A DNA stretch of 64,000 nucleotides from Parapedobacter flavus. GTDB taxonomy: Bacteria; Bacteroidota; Bacteroidia; Sphingobacteriales; Sphingobacteriaceae. The translations under genes and the position numbers were made by a program. The stretch is from positions 156,814 through 220,813 of the forward strand of contig NZ_JAYKZZ010000017.1 of assembly GCF_035818675.1 (NCBI RefSeq). Reading direction: 5' to 3'. Under the pieces are notes generated by a model. The model was given only the letters and a program-made list of their open reading frames with translations. It did not search any database and was not told where the DNA came from. Below are positions 26,572 to 33,600 of the stretch, piece after piece (within the stretch, counting starts at the first letter, position 1; each line of letters begins with the position of its first letter).

Positions 26572-27642
26572 AACCCCTACATGGACATGCCTAACCCCTA
26601 CATGGATTAGCTCAAACCCTACATGGATTCGCTCAACCCCTACATGGATTAGCTCAAACCGGAGTACGGAACGCGCAACCCCTACATGCATTTGCCTAAA
26701 CCCTACCTGGATTAGCCCAAACCGGAGTACGGAACGCGCAACCCCTACCTGCATTTGCCTAAACCCTACATGGATTAGCTCAAACCGGAGTACGGAACGC
26801 GCAACCCCTACCTGCATTTGCCTAAACCCTACATGGATTAGCCCAAACCGGAGTACGGAATGCACAACCCCTACATGGATTTGCCTAAACCCTACATGGA
26901 TTAGCCCAAACCGGAGTACGGAACGCGCAACCCCTACATGGATTAGCTCAAACCCTACATGGATTCGTCCAAACCGGAGTACGGAACGCGCAACCCCTAC
27001 ATGGATATGCTCAACCCCTACATGGATTAGCCCAAACCGGAGTACGGAACGCGCAACCCCTCCATGGATTTGCCTAAACCCTACATGGTTTAGCTCAAAC
27101 CCTACATGGATAAGGCCAAACCGGAGTACGGTTCGCGCAACCCCTACATGGATATGCTCAACCCCTACATGGATTAGCTCCAACCCTACATGGATTCGTC
27201 CAAACCGGAGTACGGAACGCGCAACCGCTACATGGATATGCTCAACCCCTACATGGATTAGCTCCAACCCTACATGGATTCGCTCAACCCCTACATGGAT
27301 TAGCCCAAACCGGAGTACGGAACGCGCAACCCCTACATGGATTTGCCTAAACCCTACATGGATTTGCTCAAACCGGAGTACGGAACGCGCAACCCCTACA
27401 TGCATTTGCCTAAACCCTACATGGATTAGCTCCAACCCTACATGGATTCGTCCAAACCGGAGTACGGATCGCGCAACCCCTACATGCATGTGCCTAAACC
27501 CTACATGGATTAGCTCCAACCCTACATGGATTCGTCCAAACCGGAGTACGGATCGCGCAACCCCTACATGGATTCGCCCAAACCGGAGTACGGAACGCGC
27601 AACCCCTACATGCATTTGCCTAAACCCTACATGGATTTGCTC
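26572..27642. repeat. Array of 51 tandem 21-bp units between convergent genes
   Basis: Every unit is exactly 21 bp; 51 fit without any insertion or deletion, plus a decayed 52nd at 27643. There are two unit kinds. Thirty-seven are AACCCCTACATGGAT or AAACCCTACATGGAT plus six variable bases (TAGCTC, TTGCCT, TCGTCC, ATGCTC and similar). Fourteen are AAACCGGAGTACGGA plus ACGCGC or a close variant. The second kind closes higher-order blocks of mostly three or four units (63 or 84 bp). The array fills nearly all the space between the stop of the helical-repeat gene (26556) and the stop of the OmpA-family gene (27666). Both strands are open in one frame, which is expected for any stop-free 21-mer, so coding is not inferred. 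Confidence 0.97.
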
Positions 27643-27665
27643 AAACCAAGTAGCAGTTCTCGTAA

Positions 27666-29600
27666 CTAGTCGCTCTCAATCACGAAAAACTCCACCCGCC
27701 TGTTCCACTGGTGCTCTTCTTCGGTACATTCCACACCTTTGGCGCAATGGTTGGCCAGCTTACTGAACCCATAACCTTTGGCCTCGAGGCGGTTGGTAGC
27801 AATTCCCTTGCTCACGAGGTAAGCCACGGCCGAATCTGCCCGCCGTTGGGTGAGTTTCATGTTATAAGCTTGGGTACCCCGCGAATCCGCATGGGCGCTC
27901 AGCTCAATCCGTGTGCTGGGATCGCTATTCAGGAATGCGGCAATCTTATCAAGCTCCAAGGCGGCATCCGGACGGATGTTTGCCTTGTCGAAATCGAAGT
28001 AGATGTTGCGCAGCACCACTACCTCTTTTTCTTCCACCGGTGCGAGGAAAACATCCTTTGTCAGCGTGGTCGTCGAATCGATTCCCGAGGTCGTAAAAGC
28101 CATTGGGGTGAACGGACGGAAACCGGTCTGCTCGGCCGTCAAGGTATAGTCGGCATTCTCGGCAAGGTTAAACTTAAATTTGCCATCGGCACCCGAACTG
28201 ACCACTACGGCATTGGCCTCATCGCCTACCGGCGTAAGCGTTACCTTAGCTCCGGTAACCGGTAGCCTTGTCTTCGCGTTATACACCCCGCCTTCCAGAT
28301 CGATCTGGATAATCTTATTCAAATTGAACCAGTAGATGTCGTCGGCACCAACGCCGCCGCTTCGGTCGGAAGCCACATAGCCTTCCAAATCCTTATCAAA
28401 CCGGATGGAAAAGTCATCGTACGGCGAGTTGAACGGGTATCCCAAGTTCACCGCCTTTGGCGCGACGCTGCTCCGATCCAGCCGGTACACATCCAGCCCC
28501 CCCATACCGAGGTGGCCATTGGAAGAGAAGTAGAAATCGCCTTTTTCGTCGACTCCGGGGAAACGTTCATCGCCCGGTGTATTCACGCTTGACCCCATAG
28601 CGATGGCATCACCCCAGTTGCCATCCGACTGGCGCACCACGTAGTAGATGTCTGTTCCCCCCAGTCCGCCGTCCATATCCGAGGTGAAGTACAGCGTGTC
28701 GCCGCTAACACTCAAGAACGGATCGCCCACCGACCACTGCGTGATGTTATTGTAGCGGAACGGGGTAGCTCCCTCCCCCCAATTCGCCGCATCCAGGGAG
28801 TTGGAGAAAATTTCAATATTGACGGTTACGTCCTTACCCGCTTCGCGTTTCTCGTCGCGTGTCAGGTTGCGCGTCACCGCAAAATAAACTTCATTCTTTG
28901 CTGTTGAGAAGGTCGCCGGCCCAAAGTGGTTGGCACCATCACTCCATTTTGCCTCTACCTTACTCACCGCATCGTCTTTAGCTACGTACATCGCCAAGTA
29001 CGGATTACCGGTCCACCCGTAAATCACATTGGGGTGCGATGCACCATCAAACCGGTCGGATGCAAAGTATAGGCCATCAGGTCCCTTAGTGGCACCAAAC
29101 TCAGCCTGAGCCGAGTTCCATTTCTTTTGGTTTTTGATTTCTGTCGCCTTTATGGGGTTCTCCAGCCACACCACGGCCGAGTCGCACGACGCATATAGCA
29201 CGTCCAATTCTTCTTGCGTGATGATACCTTCGGCTTTCAGCGCCACCCGTTGGTATTGCGCTTTCGCCTCGCGGAATTTCGAATTGTTACGCAGGATATG
29301 GCCGTACTGGAGGATATGGTCTATCTTCGCCTCATCGTGGTTCGCCAGCCGCGCGTACCAGGTTTCCGCCTCGCGATAGTTGCGGATGTGGTAATACGAT
29401 TCCGCCAATCGCTCGGCCGTACGGATATCGGGCTTCACGTCATAAGCCTTTTGATACAGTTCGATGGCATTGATGAAGTTGAATGCATCGAATTCGCGGT
29501 CGGCAGACTTCAGCAGGGAGTACTGTGCCTGCAACGGTAGCACAGCCAGCAGGCAAAGTGCCAGGATCAAGTTAATTTTATTGTTAAAAATCAATCTCAT
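27666..29600 (-). CDS. OmpA-family outer-membrane protein with TPR, propeller and carboxypeptidase-regulatory domains
   Basis: 644 residues from ATG 29600 (MRLIFNNKINLILALCLLAV... signal peptide to LQAQ); ATG 29630 would put ten charged residues ahead of it. Domains in order: TPR-like helices (about 25-130), PD40/WD40-like propeller strands (about 160-390: GLYFASDRFDG, TLYFTSDMDGGLGGTDIYY, DFYFSSNGHLGMGGLDVY), a CarboxypepD_reg-like domain (about 415-490), and a C-terminal OmpA peptidoglycan-binding domain (IYFDFDKANIRPDAALEL ... TQRRADSAVAYLVSKGI). This layout is that of the PorE/SprE-associated or Pal-like proteins found with T9SS PorP/SprF genes. It is the last gene of the adhesin-porP-ompA cassette. 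Confidence 0.9.
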   Translation of the reverse strand: MRLIFNNKINLILALCLLAVLPLQAQYSLLKSADREFDAFNFINAIELYQKAYDVKPDIRTAERLAESYYHIRNYREAETWYARLANHDEAKIDHILQYGHILRNNSKFREAKAQYQRVALKAEGIITQEELDVLYASCDSAVVWLENPIKATEIKNQKKWNSAQAEFGATKGPDGLYFASDRFDGASHPNVIYGWTGNPYLAMYVAKDDAVSKVEAKWSDGANHFGPATFSTAKNEVYFAVTRNLTRDEKREAGKDVTVNIEIFSNSLDAANWGEGATPFRYNNITQWSVGDPFLSVSGDTLYFTSDMDGGLGGTDIYYVVRQSDGNWGDAIAMGSSVNTPGDERFPGVDEKGDFYFSSNGHLGMGGLDVYRLDRSSVAPKAVNLGYPFNSPYDDFSIRFDKDLEGYVASDRSGGVGADDIYWFNLNKIIQIDLEGGVYNAKTRLPVTGAKVTLTPVGDEANAVVVSSGADGKFKFNLAENADYTLTAEQTGFRPFTPMAFTTSGIDSTTTLTKDVFLAPVEEKEVVVLRNIYFDFDKANIRPDAALELDKIAAFLNSDPSTRIELSAHADSRGTQAYNMKLTQRRADSAVAYLVSKGIATNRLEAKGYGFSKLANHCAKGVECTEEEHQWNRRVEFFVIESD

Positions 29601-29647
29601 GGGTCGGTATGGTTTTGTACGTATCAGCATTGAATAAGTGAATTCCC

Positions 29648-30610
29648 TTAGAAATATCGTGGCGTACGCACCCGCTGTGTTCCTTTGTTAATGGTATAGC
29701 CGAGTGATATCTCATGCGTACTTCCTACTTGGTTATGCAACTTGCTCAACGCATAGTCGAACGAATAACCAATCCGGAACTGCCCGCCGGCAACAAACTC
29801 TGCCAAGGCAATAACGGAGTTTGGACGCGAAAGGTCGCTGGCCAGCTTCTTACCGCTCGACAGGGCGGTGCGGTATGACAAGCCGAAGGTGAACTGCTCG
29901 GCAAAGATGACGGCAGCATTCAAATCGGTTGTCCACCCCCTATTCCCTGCATGGTTGGCATTCTTCACCAATACCGATGGTTTAAACAGCATATCGGTGG
30001 TCATCGGAACGATTCCCCCCACATTGAGGTAATACTGGGTTATCGGCGGCATCTTGGCCGAACTGGCATCTTCATTAAAGAAAAGCTGTGAAATCAGGTT
30101 ATCTACGCCAACACCGGCAAAAAAGGTATTGTTTGAGTAATGGATGCCGAAGCGGGCATCGGGTAGGAACGAATTTTCGAGGTTGATCGGTTCCGCATCC
30201 GTGGGATTCCACCCGGCGTTATCGAAGGCCGAATGGATGACACCGATGCCGATGCCGAATGCCAGTCGGTCTTCGGGGTCCCAACCCACACGCAGGCGGT
30301 AGGCATAGTTTGCATACGCATAGATACGTTTTTCCAAGCCCACACGGTCGCTCATCAGGTTAAACCCGAGCCCCACATTATCGCTTGCCGTGCGCATGTC
30401 CGCCGCGAGTGCCAATGTGCGCGGCCCGTCGGGCATCCCCGTCCATTGCGAGCGGTAATACGTATGCAGGTTGAGCGGCCCGCGGTACCCGGCGTAGGCC
30501 GGATTGATGTATAGCGCGTTGAACATATACTGGCTGTACTGTGCCACCTGCTGGGCCACGGCAGGTGCGGCAAATGCGGTAATCAGTACGATAAAAAATA
30601 TCTTTTTCAT
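29648..30610 (-). CDS. PorP/SprF family type IX secretion system membrane protein
   Basis: 320-residue outer-membrane beta-barrel. The signal peptide (FFIVLITAFAAPAVAQQ) is followed by the family hallmark QYSQYMFNALYINPAYAGYRG and TYYRSQWTGMPDGPRTLAL. Ends in alternating strands (ISLGYTINKG). In Flavobacterium johnsoniae SprF is needed for secretion and surface placement of SprB; paralogues usually lie next to the adhesin they serve. Here it is directly downstream of the giant adhesin gene, which carries the matching C-terminal domain. Confidence 0.92.
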   Translation of the reverse strand: MKKIFFIVLITAFAAPAVAQQVAQYSQYMFNALYINPAYAGYRGPLNLHTYYRSQWTGMPDGPRTLALAADMRTASDNVGLGFNLMSDRVGLEKRIYAYANYAYRLRVGWDPEDRLAFGIGIGVIHSAFDNAGWNPTDAEPINLENSFLPDARFGIHYSNNTFFAGVGVDNLISQLFFNEDASSAKMPPITQYYLNVGGIVPMTTDMLFKPSVLVKNANHAGNRGWTTDLNAAVIFAEQFTFGLSYRTALSSGKKLASDLSRPNSVIALAEFVAGGQFRIGYSFDYALSKLHNQVGSTHEISLGYTINKGTQRVRTPRYF

Positions 30611-30658
30611 TTCGTTTTCCTTTATTGGGAGGTAATCATTTCAGCTTCTATTGGTAAT

Positions 30659-30687
30659 GCCTGCCGGAGCGATTTGCCCCGGCAGGC
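30659..30687. repeat. Hairpin between adhesin stop and porP start
   Basis: GCCTGCCGG (30659-30667) and CCGGCAGGC (30679-30687) form a 9-bp GC-rich stem. On the minus strand no U-run follows, so it is more likely a partial terminator or an mRNA-processing/stability hairpin within the operon. Confidence 0.55.
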
Positions 30688-30695
30688 CTATCCTT

Positions 30696-33600
30696 TTATC
30701 GATTGGTTACGCGGATAATGGCTACAGGACCTTTTGCCGTCTTCCATTCACCACCGTTGCGGTAGCGAAGGATGAAGTAGTAGGTGCCCTCAGCCAGGCT
30801 TCCACCATCCCAATCGTTGTTGTAGTTATCGCTCTTGAACACTTGGTTACCCCATCTGTTCACCACGGTCAGCTCCCTGCCTTGGTATTGCAGCAGGTTC
30901 TTGATAACGAAGCGGTCGTTCAAACCATCACCATTCGGTGTAAACACGTTCGGGATGTGCAGCGTTGCATCCACCGGAACCGGATCGATATCGTCCTCAT
31001 CATCCGGCTCGTCGGTATCCGGATTACCGTCGGGACCCCAAACGGATATGCCGTTGGTGATGGTGCCCGTGGCGGTTTCAGCGACATCGGCGGTGATGCG
31101 TACGGAAATCGTGGCACCTACCCCCACCACACCGGTGGTCGTCAGCGTCGCTGAGTTGGCCGAGCCAATTACGGTTGCCGCACCTGAGATCATTTCGTAT
31201 CCGGTGATGGACACGCCTGTTCCCGGACGCTCACGCAGGACGATGGTTTCACCGGACTGGATATCGAGCGGACCGTTGTTGGTTACCGTTATGGTAAACG
31301 TGGTCGATTCACCTGCCGTTACCAGCGATTGATCCGCTACCTTCTCGATATCGAGCGTGTACGGACGGTCGACCGGAATTTCCGGGGTTTCGTCCTCATC
31401 GTCTTCATCGTCATTACCCGGGTCCTTATCCGGTCCCCATACGGCGATGCCATTGGAGATCGTCGATCCCGCAGGTGCGGTTACATCGGCCGACACGGTG
31501 AATGTAATCGTGCCACCCACGTCGATGGCTGCGGTTGCGGTGAGCTGCGGACTGTTGCCGCTGCCGCTAACCGTCGCATTTCCGGACGTCACTTCGTAGC
31601 CCGTAACGGTTATGCCGTCGCTCGGCCGTTCTTCCACGGCGATGGTTTTGCCCACCGCAATGGTTGCCGGACCGTTATTGGTTACCGTCACTGTAAACGA
31701 CGTGGTACCGCCCGCAATCACGCGCTCATCATCGGCCACCTTGGTGATGCTGAGTACCGATACGTGGTCCACCGGAATCGGCGGCGTATCGTCTTCATCG
31801 TCCTTCGGATCGGTTTCCGGATCTTTATCCGGTCCCCATACATCGATGCCGTTGGTGATGGTCTCACCCGCATTGGCTGCGATGTCGGCCGTTACTTTCA
31901 CCACAATGGTACCGCCCACGGCGATGGCTTCGCTGGTCGTTACGGTAGCCGTATTACCACTGCCCGCAGCCGTACCATTTCCGCTGGTCACTTCGTAACC
32001 CGTGATGGTTACCCCATCGCCCGGACGTTCAGTAAGGCTGATGACTTTGCCGCTGGCCACTACTGCCGGACCGTCGTTGGTGATGGTCAGCGTGAAGCTG
32101 GTGCTTTCACCGGCCCGCACACGCGCCTCGTCGGCCACTTTCGTAATGCTTAAGTTCGACACGTGATCCACCGGTATCGGCGGCGTATCATCCTTATCAT
32201 CTTCCGGATCAGTTTCCGGATCTTTATCAGGACCCCAAACGGTGATACCATTGGTGATGGTTTCACCCGCATTGGCTGCGACGTCGGCCGTTACTTTCAC
32301 CACGATGGTGCCACCCACCGCAATCTTACCGGTTGTGGTAAGTACGGCTGCATTGCCACTACCCGCAACCGTAGCCGCACCGCTGGTCACTTCGTAGCCG
32401 GTGATGGTTACGCCGTCACCTGGGCGTTCCGTGAGGTTAATGTCCTTGCCTACCTCGATGACCGATGGTCCGTCGTTGGTGATGGTCAGCGTGAAGCTGG
32501 TGCTTTCGCCGGCCTTCACGCGGGCCTCGTCGGCCACCTTGGTGATGCTCAGATTCGACACACGGTCCACCGGAATCGGCGGCGTATCATCCTCGTCATC
32601 TTTCGGATCGGTTTCTGGGTCTTTATCCGGTCCCCATACATCGATGCCGTTGGTGATGGTTTCACCCGCATCGGCGTCGATGCTGGCCGTTACCTTCACG
32701 ACAATCGTTCCACCCACGGCGAGCACGTCGCTCGTCGTTACCGTTGCGGAGTTACCCGCTCCGGCGATGGTTCCACTGCCGGCGGTCACCTCGTAGCCGG
32801 TGATGGTTACCCCTTCGCCCGGACGTTCACCCAAGCTAATCACCTCGCCACTGGCGATTACCGCCGGGCCGTCGTTGGTGATGGTCAGCGTGAAGCTGGT
32901 GCTTCCGCCGGCTACCACACGGGCATCATCGGCAACCTTAGTGATGCTCAACGTAGCCTCATGATCCACCGGAATCGGTGGCGTATCGTCTTTGTCATCT
33001 TCTGGGTCAGTTTCCGGATCCTTATCAGGTCCCCAAACCGTGATACCGTTGGTGATGGTTTCACCCGCATCGGCAGCGATGTCGGCCGTTACTTTCACCA
33101 CGATGGTACCGCCCACGGCGATCTTGCCGGTTGTGGTAAGTACGGCTGTATTCACGTTGCCGGCAACCGTAGCTGCACCGCTGGTCACTTCGTAGCCGGT
33201 GATGGTTACCCCTTCGCCCGGACGTTCGGTCAGACTAATATCCTCACCCACATTGATGACCGAAGGTCCGTCGTTGGTGATGGTCAGCGTAAAGCTGGTG
33301 CTTTCGCCTGCCTTCACGCGGGCCTCGTCGGCCACCTTCGTAATGCTCAGGTTCGATACGCGATCCACTGGAATTGGCGGCGTATCGTCGTCGTCATCTT
33401 TCGGATCGGTCTCCGGATCCTTATCTGGGCCCCACACGTCGATGCCGTTGGTAATCGTTTCCGGGGCATCCACATCCACGTCGGCGGTTACGGTCAGCGT
33501 AATGGTGCCGCCTACCGGAATCATCGCATTGGTGGTCACTGTGGCAGCGTTACCTGTTCCAGCAACCGTAGCGTTGCCACTGGTTACTTCATAACCTGTA

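Noticed and set aside
26572..27642. CRISPR array
   Set aside because: Units abut with no unique spacers and no cas genes are present.
26506..27766. Long open frames on both strands through the 21-bp array (413 and 369 codons)
   Set aside because: Any 21-bp unit that lacks a stop in a frame stays open for the whole array; the forward frame runs into the antisense of the OmpA-family gene, and neither has a plausible start or domain.
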